Below, piece by piece: positions 1 to 5,691 of a stretch of 5,691 nucleotides of DNA. The DNA is from Flavobacteriaceae bacterium. Its GTDB lineage: Bacteria > Bacteroidota > Bacteroidia > Flavobacteriales > Flavobacteriaceae. The stretch lies in the NCBI GenBank assembly GCA_016763215.1, contig JAESUF010000086.1:1-5691 (forward strand), written 5' to 3'. Below the pieces are notes generated by a model, which ran no database searches, was not told the DNA's origin, and saw only the letters and a list, made by a program, of their open reading frames with translations. The first letter of the stretch is position 1. Every line of letters begins with the position of its first letter. A program made the translations under genes and the position numbers.

Positions 1-20
1 AAAAACAACTTATTTTTATT

Positions 21-614
21 ATGGCAATAAACTATTCGTTTGGCCTTCCTCTCAAACATAACTTTGTAGATTACATCTCTTATCGCGGATTATTCCTACC
101 CCATGAGATTGATAGAATACTCGACTTTTGGGATGAACAGAAAACAATAAAAGCAACGCTTTCCGGAAACAGTGAAAGTCAGTACAACGATGAGATACGT
201 AAGAGTTCTGTAATGTTTATTGAAAACACTCCAGAGAATGATTGGGTTTACAATAAACTGGCAGGGCTTGCTATTAATTGTAATAATGAACGATATTGGT
301 TTGACTTGCTCGGTTTTCATCAGGAGTTACAACTGACAAAGTATTCGGAAGGAGATTTTTTTGATTGGCATTTGGACTTTGGTGCAGGAGAAATTTCAGC
401 CCGAAAGCTAAGTATGACAATTCAATTATCTGATCCAGACGATTATGAAGGAGGAGATTTACAGTTTATGATGAATCAGAAAATTGAGACTGCTCCAAGA
501 GAGAAAGGCACCATCATCATTTTCCCATCCTTTATTATGCATCGAGTTACACCGATAACAAAAGGGACTCGTCAATCTATTGTTGGTTGGGTTTCTGGTC
601 CGCCATACAGGTAA
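21..614 (+). CDS. PKHD/prolyl-4-hydroxylase-type 2-oxoglutarate Fe(II) oxygenase
   Basis: This 197-residue protein looks like a complete, soluble, single-domain dioxygenase of the P4H-like (PKHD/YbiX-PiuC-like) group. Such enzymes use Fe(II), O2 and 2-oxoglutarate to hydroxylate a protein side chain or small molecule. Seen in the sequence: the facial-triad pattern HxD...H, with H117 and D119 in WHLDF and H174 in SFIMHRV. R184 lies ten residues after the distal histidine, where the 2-oxoglutarate carboxylate is normally bound. The core blocks KLSMTIQLSDP (129-139), YEGGDLQF (142-149) and GTIIIFPS (163-170) lead to the C-terminal end VGWVSGPPYR. The N-terminal YRGLFLPHEIDRIL resembles the usual first strand and helix of the fold. 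There is no signal peptide or membrane segment. The ATG at 21 gives a full-length domain; no Shine-Dalgarno is seen in the 20 nt before it. The gene converges on hutH and has no visible operon partner. The family call is firm; the substrate is unknown. Confidence 0.88.
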   Translation: MAINYSFGLPLKHNFVDYISYRGLFLPHEIDRILDFWDEQKTIKATLSGNSESQYNDEIRKSSVMFIENTPENDWVYNKLAGLAINCNNERYWFDLLGFHQELQLTKYSEGDFFDWHLDFGAGEISARKLSMTIQLSDPDDYEGGDLQFMMNQKIETAPREKGTIIIFPSFIMHRVTPITKGTRQSIVGWVSGPPYR

Positions 615-652
615 ATCTTCAGGAAAAGTAAAAGGTCAAAAAGACTTAGAAT

Positions 653-2158
653 TTAAAACAACTCCTTAGAGTCAATCTCTAAAGAATCAATAAATTCAGA
701 TGCTTTGATTATACTATAGTGCATTACTCTGTCTTCTTTTACAATAGTAACTTCTTCTCTAAAAGATCCAACAAAAGATTCTAAAAATGGAGAAGATGTT
801 GTTTTACCAAAAGACAAGGCTTGTGAAGCCGTAAACAATTCAATAGCTAAGACAGTTTGCAAATTATCAACTACCTTTTTTGCTTTGGTCGCTCCGTTGG
901 CTCCCATACTTACATGATCTTCTTGCCCATTACTCGATTCAATAGAATCTACACTTGAAGGTGTTGCGTATTGTTTGTTCTGGCTTACGATACTTGCAGC
1001 TGTGTATTGCGGAATCATAAATCCGCTATTCAACCCTGGGTTGGAAACTAAAAATGGTGGTAAATGTCTGTGACCCGAAACTAATTGGTAAATTCTACGT
1101 TCAGAGATATTTCCTAGTTCCGCCATGGCAATGGCTAAGAAATCTAAGGTCAATGCCAAAGGTTGTCCATGAAAATTTCCTCCTGAAATAATTTCATCTT
1201 CATCTACAAACACATTCGGATTGTCGGTTACGGAATTGATTTCTGTCAAGAATGTTTTCGTTACAAAACGAATCGTATCTTTTGTTGCTCCGTGTACTTG
1301 TGGCATACAACGGAATGAATACGGATCTTGAACATGTTGCTTTTCCTGTGCAATCAATTTACTGTCTTCTAAAAACTCTCGAATTCTTTCGGCTGTTTTT
1401 AATTGTCCATTGTGAGGACGTACCAAATGCACCAATTCATTAAAAGGCTCTACTCGCCCATCAAAACCTTCCAAAGAAATTGCACCAATCAAATCTGCTA
1501 AATAGGAAAGTTTGTGTGCTTTAAGAAGGTTGTAGATTCCGTAAGCAGTCATAAACTGTGTTCCGTTAAGCAAGGCCAATCCTTCCTTGGATTGTAATTT
1601 AATTTTCTCCCACCCAAAACGTTGTAAGATTTCTTCTCCTGAAACTCGTTCTCCATTATAATCTACCTCACCTAGCCCTATTAATGGCAATGCTAAATGT
1701 GCTAAGGGAGACAAATCTCCAGAAGCTCCTAAAGAACCTTGTTCATATACTACAGGAAAAACATCATTATTATAAAAATCAATCAAGCGATTTATGGTAT
1801 CTAATTGTACTCCAGAATGACCATAGTTTAACGATTGTATTTTCAACAATAACATCAACTTTACAATCTCATTTGAAACTTCATCTCCAGTTCCGCAAGC
1901 ATGGCTCATGACCAAGTTTTCTTGCAATTTCTGTAGATTTTCTCCTTTTATTTCCACATTATACAAAGCCCCAAAACCTGTATTAATTCCATAAATAGGT
2001 TTGGATACAGACTTCATTTTTTCATCTAAATAAGCTCTACACTTTTTAACGCGCGCAACAGCATCATCAGATAATTCTAATTTCTTATTGCTTCGAATAA
2101 CCTCATGGATTATTGATAAATCTAACGGATTGGAATCTATTTTGTGAACTGAATTCAT
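653..2158 (-). CDS. hutH: Histidine ammonia-lyase (histidase)
   Basis: HutH removes ammonia from L-histidine to give trans-urocanate, the first step of histidine degradation, in the cytoplasm as a homotetramer. The 501-residue length fits the family (about 510). The Ala-Ser-Gly triad that cyclises into the electrophilic MIO group is A145-S146-G147 in GSLGASGDLSPLAHL (codons at 1718-1726). Other expected active-site blocks are present: Y56 in PIYGINTGFG, S85-H86 in VMSHACGTG, NGTQ at 198-201, QDPYSFR around 277-283, TDNPN at 311-315, GGNFHG at 326-331 and QEDHVSM at 412-418. The glutamate of QEDHVSM (E413) and S85-H86 together favour histidine over tyrosine or phenylalanine. The ATG start (complement of 2156-2158) has no Shine-Dalgarno, as is common in this phylum. 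No hutU, hutI, hutG or hut regulator is visible, so the gene appears monocistronic, with accA's terminator directly upstream and the convergent oxygenase gene 38 nt beyond its stop. Confidence 0.95.
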   Translation of the reverse strand: MNSVHKIDSNPLDLSIIHEVIRSNKKLELSDDAVARVKKCRAYLDEKMKSVSKPIYGINTGFGALYNVEIKGENLQKLQENLVMSHACGTGDEVSNEIVKLMLLLKIQSLNYGHSGVQLDTINRLIDFYNNDVFPVVYEQGSLGASGDLSPLAHLALPLIGLGEVDYNGERVSGEEILQRFGWEKIKLQSKEGLALLNGTQFMTAYGIYNLLKAHKLSYLADLIGAISLEGFDGRVEPFNELVHLVRPHNGQLKTAERIREFLEDSKLIAQEKQHVQDPYSFRCMPQVHGATKDTIRFVTKTFLTEINSVTDNPNVFVDEDEIISGGNFHGQPLALTLDFLAIAMAELGNISERRIYQLVSGHRHLPPFLVSNPGLNSGFMIPQYTAASIVSQNKQYATPSSVDSIESSNGQEDHVSMGANGATKAKKVVDNLQTVLAIELFTASQALSFGKTTSSPFLESFVGSFREEVTIVKEDRVMHYSIIKASEFIDSLEIDSKELF

Positions 2159-2182
2159 AAGAATTGGTTAAGGATGATAAAA

Positions 2183-2195
2183 GTCTAAATTAGAC
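2183..2195. promoter_or_regulatory. Perfect 13-nt palindrome in hutH leader, candidate operator
   Basis: The sequence GTCTAAATTAGAC has two perfect 6-nt arms (GTCTAA and TTAGAC) around one central base, 24 nt upstream of the hutH start codon. It covers the best guess for the hutH -7 box. A symmetric site over a promoter is what a dimeric repressor would bind. This is an inference: no regulator gene is in the window, and a 13-nt palindrome in AT-rich DNA can arise by chance. Confidence 0.35.
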
Positions 2196-2212
2196 ATTGA
2201 ATACGCAACAAA
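2185..2212 (-). promoter_or_regulatory. Possible hutH promoter (Bacteroidota type)
   Basis: On the minus strand TTTG (complement of 2209-2212) is followed after 16 nt by TAATTTAG (complement of 2185-2192). The second box differs by one base from the Bacteroidota -7 consensus TAnnTTTG, and the spacing is slightly shorter than the usual 17-23 nt. It would give a leader of about 20 nt before hutH and would lie under the palindrome at 2183-2195. A CAAATTTG at 2209-2216, also one mismatch from the -7 consensus, is an alternative but lacks a TTG at suitable distance. Confidence 0.28.
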
Positions 2213-2256
2213 TTTGACTGTTTTTTTTACGCATCGGGTTCTTCATTTTTGAGCAT

Positions 2257-2288
2257 AAAAAAGACGAGATTTCATCTCGCCCTTTTTT
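2257..2288 (-). terminator. Intrinsic terminator after accA
   Basis: Read on the minus strand, a run of six A is followed by GGGCGAGAT, a GAA loop, ATCTCGTC and then six T. The core stem is six perfect base pairs (CGAGAT/ATCTCG, plus-strand 2265-2270 and 2274-2279), with an A-C mismatch and one further G-C pair at the base. The A and T runs can extend the stem. The hairpin begins 21 nt past the accA stop codon and ends transcription before hutH. The A run on the other side makes it symmetric and potentially bidirectional, but no plus-strand gene needs it here. Confidence 0.85.
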
Positions 2289-2309
2289 ATATCTATATAT
2301 CAAAAAATG

Positions 2310-3263
2310 TTATTCTTTATACACTCCCATTTGAGCATATTTCTCCATTCTTGTTGCTACAATCTCCTTATCTGATAAATCTTTTAATTCAGCAAACGCT
2401 TCTAAAATGGTATTCTTTACGATTTCAAAAGCAGCTTCTCTATTTGAATGTGCCCCACCTACTGGTTCTTTAATGATTCCATCAATCAGTTTTAACCTCT
2501 TCATGTCTTCTCCTGTCAGTTTCAATGCTTCTGCTGCCTGTTCTTTGAACTCCCAGCTACGCCATAAAATTGAAGAACAAGATTCAGGAGAAATTACAGT
2601 ATACCATGTGTTTTCCATCATGTACACTTTATTCCCTACACCTATTCCTAAAGCTCCTCCAGAGGCTCCTTCACCAATAACAATGGTAATGATAGGAGTT
2701 TTTAAACGAGTCATTTCTAAAATATTTCTAGCAATCGCTTCTCCTTGTCCTCTTTCTTCGGCTTCTAATCCCGGGTAGGCTCCTGGTGTGTCTAACAACG
2801 TAATTACAGGAATTCTGAACTTCTCAGCCATTTTCATCAAGCGAAGTGCTTTTCTGTATCCTTCAGGGTTTGCCATCCCAAAATTTCTGTACTGACGAGT
2901 TTTTGTATTGTATCCTTTTTGCTGACCAATAAACATAAACGATTGATCTCCAATTTTTCCAAGACCACCAATCATCGCTTTATCATCCTTTACGTTCCTA
3001 TCTCCATGAAGTTCCATAAAAGTATCTCCACAAATAGCCCTGATATAATCTAAGGTATAAGGTCTATTTGGATGTCTTGACAATTGAACTCTTTGCCAAG
3101 GCGTTAAATTCTTGTAAATATCTTTTTTAGCTTTGTTTAACTTTTTTTGAATTTTGGTACAGGTTGCCGTTACATCTACATCGCTCTCCTTACCAATGAT
3201 CACACACTTTTCTAACTGATCTTCTAGTTCTTTAATGGGTAATTCAAAGTCTAAATATTCCAT
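2310..3263 (-). CDS. accA: Acetyl-CoA carboxylase carboxyltransferase, alpha subunit
   Basis: AccA pairs with AccD (alpha2-beta2) to transfer the carboxyl group from biotin on AccB to acetyl-CoA, making malonyl-CoA for fatty-acid synthesis in the cytoplasm. The 317-residue length matches the family (E. coli 319). An N-terminal helical region (about 1-55) precedes the crotonase-fold carboxyltransferase domain. Recognisable blocks are [14 protein letters not shown] (61-74), FMELHGDR (82-89), GQQKG (113-117), [17 protein letters not shown] (127-143), DTPGAYPG (158-165) and [19 protein letters not shown] (197-215). The glycine-rich GASGGAL turn forms the oxyanion hole in this family. [11 protein letters not shown] (224-234), [16 protein letters not shown] (257-272) and the C-terminal helix follow. 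There is no zinc finger, as expected, since that lies on AccD. accD, accB and accC are not in the window. The gene sits 95 nt after the EamA transporter gene and may be read both from upstream and from its own promoter; a strong terminator follows. Confidence 0.97.
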   Translation of the reverse strand: MEYLDFELPIKELEDQLEKCVIIGKESDVDVTATCTKIQKKLNKAKKDIYKNLTPWQRVQLSRHPNRPYTLDYIRAICGDTFMELHGDRNVKDDKAMIGGLGKIGDQSFMFIGQQKGYNTKTRQYRNFGMANPEGYRKALRLMKMAEKFRIPVITLLDTPGAYPGLEAEERGQGEAIARNILEMTRLKTPIITIVIGEGASGGALGIGVGNKVYMMENTWYTVISPESCSSILWRSWEFKEQAAEALKLTGEDMKRLKLIDGIIKEPVGGAHSNREAAFEIVKNTILEAFAELKDLSDKEIVATRMEKYAQMGVYKE

Positions 3264-3311
3264 AGTTTAGTTGTTTATCCTAATAATAATCGGTTCATAA
3301 AATCGAACAAT

Positions 3312-3338
3312 CAAAGCTACAAACTTACCACAAAAATA
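3312..3338 (-). promoter_or_regulatory. Two -7-like boxes upstream of accA
   Basis: The minus strand carries TATTTTTG (complement of 3331-3338) and TAGCTTTG (complement of 3312-3319), each a full match to the Bacteroidota -7 consensus TAnnTTTG, 68 and 49 nt before the accA start. Neither has a TTG at the preferred 17-23 nt upstream, and T-rich DNA yields such matches easily. An internal accA promoter is therefore plausible but unproven. The rest of the 95-nt gap shows no convincing hairpin, so read-through from the upstream genes is also possible. Confidence 0.33.
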
Positions 3339-3358
3339 GGTTTCTTTCACAAGGTTTT

Positions 3359-4273
3359 TTATTTTTTTGAACGCTGTAAGTTTTTCACCTTTTTTGCAAT
3401 TCCTTTCCTGTTTTTAAGGAAACCATTGAGCAATACCACAAACAAAATAATAAAAGCTCCTAAATAAAATTCGGAATTCATTTTTTCCTTTTCACCGAAA
3501 ACCATCAATGCTAGAATAATTGCATATACAGGTTCTAAATTAATTGTTAGCATTACTGTATAGGGTGTTAAGTACTTCATCACATCTACAGAAACAATAA
3601 ACGCATAGGCTGTACAAATACTACTCAAAATTAATAAATACAGCCAATCTGTACCTTTCAAGGTAAAAAACTCAACAGTAAACGAACCCTGTATCAATAA
3701 GAAAATGGTAATAAAGACAACACCAAATAATAATTGGTAAAACGAAATAACATCTGCCTTATGCTTTTTCACGTACAATGCATTGATTACTGCAAAAAGT
3801 GCTGATAAAAAAGCAGAGATTAATGCATATACAATCCCTAATGTATATTGAGATTCAAAACTAAAAATTATATACAATCCACCTACTACAATTAACCCTA
3901 AAAATATTTCTATGGCTCGTATTCTTCTTTTGAAAAACAAGGGCTCAATCAAAGATGCAAAGAGTGCACCTGTACTCATTGTTACCAATGCGACCGATAC
4001 ATTTGAAACTTTAATCGCCTTAAAAAATGTGATCCAATGCAATGCTATTATAATTCCAGAGAGAAAAAATTTAAGGGCCAATTTTTTATCTATGTACAGT
4101 GACTTCCTTTTTATTAAAAAATAGATTCCAATAAATAAGGTTGCTAGTAACATTCTATACCATACTAACGGAATCGCATCAATAGAAATTAGAGCTCCTA
4201 AAATGGCCGTAAATCCCCAAATAAATACAATAAAATGTAAGTGTAAATAATGTTTAAGTTTACTTTCTTGCAT
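3359..4273 (-). CDS. EamA/DMT-superfamily 10-helix transporter
   Basis: This 304-residue inner-membrane protein has the drug/metabolite transporter layout: two EamA repeats of five helices each. Hydrophobic segments lie at about 10-30, 35-54, 68-86, 92-112, 121-138, 144-167, 177-195, 208-228, 236-258 and 268-287. The repeats match each other near their fourth helix: SVALVTMSTGALFASLIEP then FFKRR (residues 93-117), and YTVMLTINLEPVYAIILALM then VFGEK (238-262). Each carries a Glu-Pro pair (E110-P111, E247-P248). The first helix has the common WGFTA motif. A strongly basic tail (about 288-304, nine Lys/Arg) is probably cytoplasmic. The ATG lies inside the end of the upstream permease gene, with a 14-nt overlap in another frame and no Shine-Dalgarno, which suggests translational coupling. 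Substrates in this family range over amino acids, nucleotides and metabolites; nothing here fixes the substrate or even the direction. Confidence 0.9.
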   Translation of the reverse strand: MQESKLKHYLHLHFIVFIWGFTAILGALISIDAIPLVWYRMLLATLFIGIYFLIKRKSLYIDKKLALKFFLSGIIIALHWITFFKAIKVSNVSVALVTMSTGALFASLIEPLFFKRRIRAIEIFLGLIVVGGLYIIFSFESQYTLGIVYALISAFLSALFAVINALYVKKHKADVISFYQLLFGVVFITIFLLIQGSFTVEFFTLKGTDWLYLLILSSICTAYAFIVSVDVMKYLTPYTVMLTINLEPVYAIILALMVFGEKEKMNSEFYLGAFIILFVVLLNGFLKNRKGIAKKVKNLQRSKK

Positions 4274-5345
4274 TGAGATAGAGATATAGTGCTAAACCTC
4301 CAAAGAAAAAGTTAGGAACCCAAACATAGAGTAATGAGTTTGCGCCTGCTACTGCTCCTAAAACTTCCGCAACCTTTAAAAAGAAAACGTAGACAAACAT
4401 AATTCCAATCCCAATAGCTAAATTCACACCAATACCTCCTCTTTTCTTTTTGAAGGCTAGTGCAACAGCAATAATAGTTAGCATGTAAGAAGAAATTGGC
4501 AAACTGGTTCTCTTATAGAGTTCTACCAAATAAGCATTTAGATTCTTGACACCTCTCTTCTTTGAAATTTTAATAAACGCTGCAAGTTCTCCTGAAGGCA
4601 TTTCTTGAGATAGAGCAGATTTATACAGAAGGTCTTTAGGTGTAAATGCAAATGTAGTATCTAAATTAATTCCTTGAAAGATGCTATCTCTGTCATCGTA
4701 AATTTTCCTGAGTTTATACCGTGTCAATCGAAAAGTACTATCGCTTTTTTTCCATCTAATATTATCAGCTACTAACTTTTGAGTTAACTTGATCCCTCGA
4801 TAATTTTCTATAGAGAAATAAGTTCCTGTAGACGATTTTAAATTAAAACTCTTCATAAAGATATAGGTGCTATCATTCAATTGCAAACTAAAATCTGTAA
4901 TGTACTTGTCTTTAAAATTTTCCTTTGTTAAATATTTTTTCTCAAACTTCTTTCTTTCTTTACTACTATTAGGCACAACAAAATGATTCATTAGCAATGA
5001 AAAGATTGTTACCAAAGTAGCTCCAATAATGTAAGGGTATAAAAAACGAGTAAAAGAAATTCTAGCATTGGTCATTGCTACAATTTCTGTATTGTTAGAC
5101 AACTTCGATGTAAACAATATAACCGCAATAAAGAGTGCTAGCGGCATAAAGGTATTTGCATAATAGATAATAAAATTCTTATAGTAAGAATCTATAATTT
5201 CCATTACACCTAAATCACTGTGCATTAGAAATTTATCTACTTTTTCTGAAATGTCGATTGCGATTGCGATAGGAATCAATATCAACATCGTAAACAAAAA
5301 AGTTACTAAATATCGTTTTAATATGTACCAGTCTAGTTTTTTCAT
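4260..5345 (-). CDS. lptG: LptG/LptF-family (YjgP/YjgQ) LPS export permease
   Basis: This is an inner-membrane subunit of the LptB2FG transporter, which extracts lipopolysaccharide from the inner membrane and feeds it to the Lpt bridge. The 361-residue length fits (E. coli LptG 360, LptF 366). The typical start LDWYILKRYLVTFLF leads into helix 1 (about 12-34). Helices 2 and 3 lie at about 60-80 and 102-122. Between them NTEIVAMTNARISFTRF (85-101) is the cytoplasmic coupling-helix region that contacts the LptB ATPase, with the conserved Glu at 87. Residues about 124-275 form the hydrophilic periplasmic domain expected to be a beta-jellyroll. Helices 4-6 follow at about 284-300, 306-326 and 335-357. 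LptF and LptG are paralogues; the start and length suit LptG better, but the symbol is tentative. No second permease or lptB is in the window. The gene starts 26 nt after tgt, has a strong Shine-Dalgarno, and overlaps the next gene. Confidence 0.9.
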   Translation of the reverse strand: MKKLDWYILKRYLVTFLFTMLILIPIAIAIDISEKVDKFLMHSDLGVMEIIDSYYKNFIIYYANTFMPLALFIAVILFTSKLSNNTEIVAMTNARISFTRFLYPYIIGATLVTIFSLLMNHFVVPNSSKERKKFEKKYLTKENFKDKYITDFSLQLNDSTYIFMKSFNLKSSTGTYFSIENYRGIKLTQKLVADNIRWKKSDSTFRLTRYKLRKIYDDRDSIFQGINLDTTFAFTPKDLLYKSALSQEMPSGELAAFIKISKKRGVKNLNAYLVELYKRTSLPISSYMLTIIAVALAFKKKRGGIGVNLAIGIGIMFVYVFFLKVAEVLGAVAGANSLLYVWVPNFFFGGLALYLYLNARK

Positions 5346-5354
5346 TTATACGTA

Positions 5355-5360
5355 CTCCTT
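5355..5360 (-). promoter_or_regulatory. Strong Shine-Dalgarno for the lptG-type gene
   Basis: The minus strand reads AAGGAG, then nine bases, then the ATG of the permease gene. A full anti-SD match is unusual next to the other starts in this window, which lack one, and it fixes the ATG at 5343-5345 as the start. It lies in the 26-nt gap after the tgt stop codon. Confidence 0.6.
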
Positions 5361-5371
5361 AGAGGACTTCC

Positions 5372-5691
5372 TTATAATCTTTTATTCATTTGATTGACCA
5401 TTTTATTCTTCCATTCAGCAAAGTCACCTGCAATAATATGTTTTCTTGCTTCTCTTGTTAACCAAACATAAAAACCTAAATTATGGATGGATGCAATTTG
5501 TTTTCCCAATAATTCTTTTGATGCAAACAAATGTCTCAAATAGGCTTTGCTATGCATGGTGTCTACATAGGTAATTCCCATTTCATCAATGGCAGAAAAA
5601 TCATCCTCCCATTTTTTATTCTTAATATTAATCGTTCCGTGTGCAGTAAACAACATTCCGTTTCTAGCGTTTCTTGTTGGCATCACACAAT
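5372..5691 (-). CDS. tgt: Queuine tRNA-ribosyltransferase, C-terminal part (cut by window edge)
   Basis: Bacterial Tgt swaps guanine 34 of GUN-anticodon tRNAs for preQ1 on the way to queuosine. Only about the last 106 codons are visible; the gene continues past base 5691. A GTG at 5684-5686 could be mistaken for a start, but the reading frame is open to the edge and reads (D)CVMPTRNARNG. This is the family's signature: the truncated first codon (?AT) falls on the catalytic Asp position, and PTRNARNG contacts the anticodon loop. Later family blocks are KAYLRHL, LGKQIASIHNLGFYVWL and the C-terminal helix. The zinc site is altered. Aligned by eye with E. coli C302, C304 and C307, the residues are Gly, Thr and Asp (codons within 5561-5578); only the histidine remains (5483-5485), and there is no other cysteine to the C-terminus. 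The TIM-barrel and its N-terminal catalytic Asp lie outside the window. The gene probably leads an operon with the next two genes. Confidence 0.94.
   Translation of the reverse strand, partial: CVMPTRNARNGMLFTAHGTINIKNKKWEDDFSAIDEMGITYVDTMHSKAYLRHLFASKELLGKQIASIHNLGFYVWLTREARKHIIAGDFAEWKNKMVNQMNKRL

Noticed and set aside
96..320. Minus-strand open frame of 74 codons inside the oxygenase gene
   Set aside because: It is antisense to a gene with clear family motifs and has no recognisable domain or start signal of its own.
615..652. Terminator between the convergent oxygenase and hutH genes
   Set aside because: Only a five-pair stem with one G-T pair (AGGTC/GACTT, loop AAAAA) is visible on the plus strand, with no T run after it; on the minus strand the stem is broken. 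Too weak to call.
1252..1911. Two plus-strand open frames (1252-1443 and 1684-1911) antisense to hutH
   Set aside because: They lie within the conserved hutH coding region, one across the MIO motif codons, and their translations show no family features.
653..2158. The MIO enzyme as a tyrosine or phenylalanine ammonia-lyase, or an aryl-polyene pathway lyase
   Set aside because: QEDHVSM with its glutamate and the SH pair at 85-86 match histidases, and no biosynthetic cluster genes are nearby.
2249..2778. Plus-strand open frames over the accA terminator and antisense to accA (2249-2473, 2407-2778)
   Set aside because: The first begins with TTG and runs through the terminator hairpin; both are mirror frames of the well-conserved accA gene.
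3912..4124. Plus-strand 70-codon frame antisense to the EamA gene
   Set aside because: No domain or promoter, and the opposite strand encodes a clear membrane transporter.
5684..5686. GTG as the start codon of a short 104-residue protein
   Set aside because: The frame is open to the window edge and reads CV before MPTRNARNG, the internal signature of Tgt, so this is a valine codon inside a truncated gene.
1..5691. A novel defence, mobile or secretion system
   Set aside because: Every substantial frame is accounted for by a known family. No direct-repeat array, transposase, integrase, toxin-antitoxin pair or tRNA-like fold was seen by eye.

Overview
The window looks like an ordinary chromosomal stretch from a member of the Bacteroidota, most likely a marine-type Flavobacteriaceae. 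The DNA is AT-rich, most starts lack a Shine-Dalgarno motif, -7-like boxes of the TAnnTTTG type sit upstream of genes, and the Tgt fragment resembles what I recall of Bacteroidota Tgt. The genus cannot be named from sequence alone. No phage, transposon, CRISPR, tRNA or rRNA was seen, and I found no convincing undescribed multi-gene system.

Layout: one gene on the plus strand, a PKHD-type 2-oxoglutarate/Fe(II) oxygenase (21-614), faces a minus-strand series. Read in its direction of transcription (right to left), that series is: the 3' end of tgt (queuosine tRNA modification, cut by the right edge), an lptG/lptF-type LPS-export permease, an EamA/DMT-family 10-helix transporter whose start overlaps the permease stop by 14 nt, accA (acetyl-CoA carboxylase alpha subunit) and hutH (histidine ammonia-lyase). 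tgt, the permease and the EamA gene are packed as an operon. accA follows a 95-nt gap with two promoter-like boxes, and a clear intrinsic terminator lies behind it. hutH then has its own leader containing a perfect 13-nt palindrome over a possible promoter.

How the genes fit together: lptG (LPS export) and accA (first committed step of fatty-acid synthesis) both serve the cell envelope. tgt and the EamA transporter are probably co-transcribed neighbours without an obvious shared pathway. hutH would begin histidine breakdown to glutamate, but no other hut genes are visible, so it appears to be a separately regulated single gene here. The oxygenase converges on hutH with 38 nt between stop codons and has no recognisable partner in the window.

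The points most worth a second look are the loss of all three zinc-binding cysteines in the Tgt C-terminal region, the palindrome in the hutH leader, and the oxygenase of unknown substrate. There is no gene-free stretch longer than about 150 nt.
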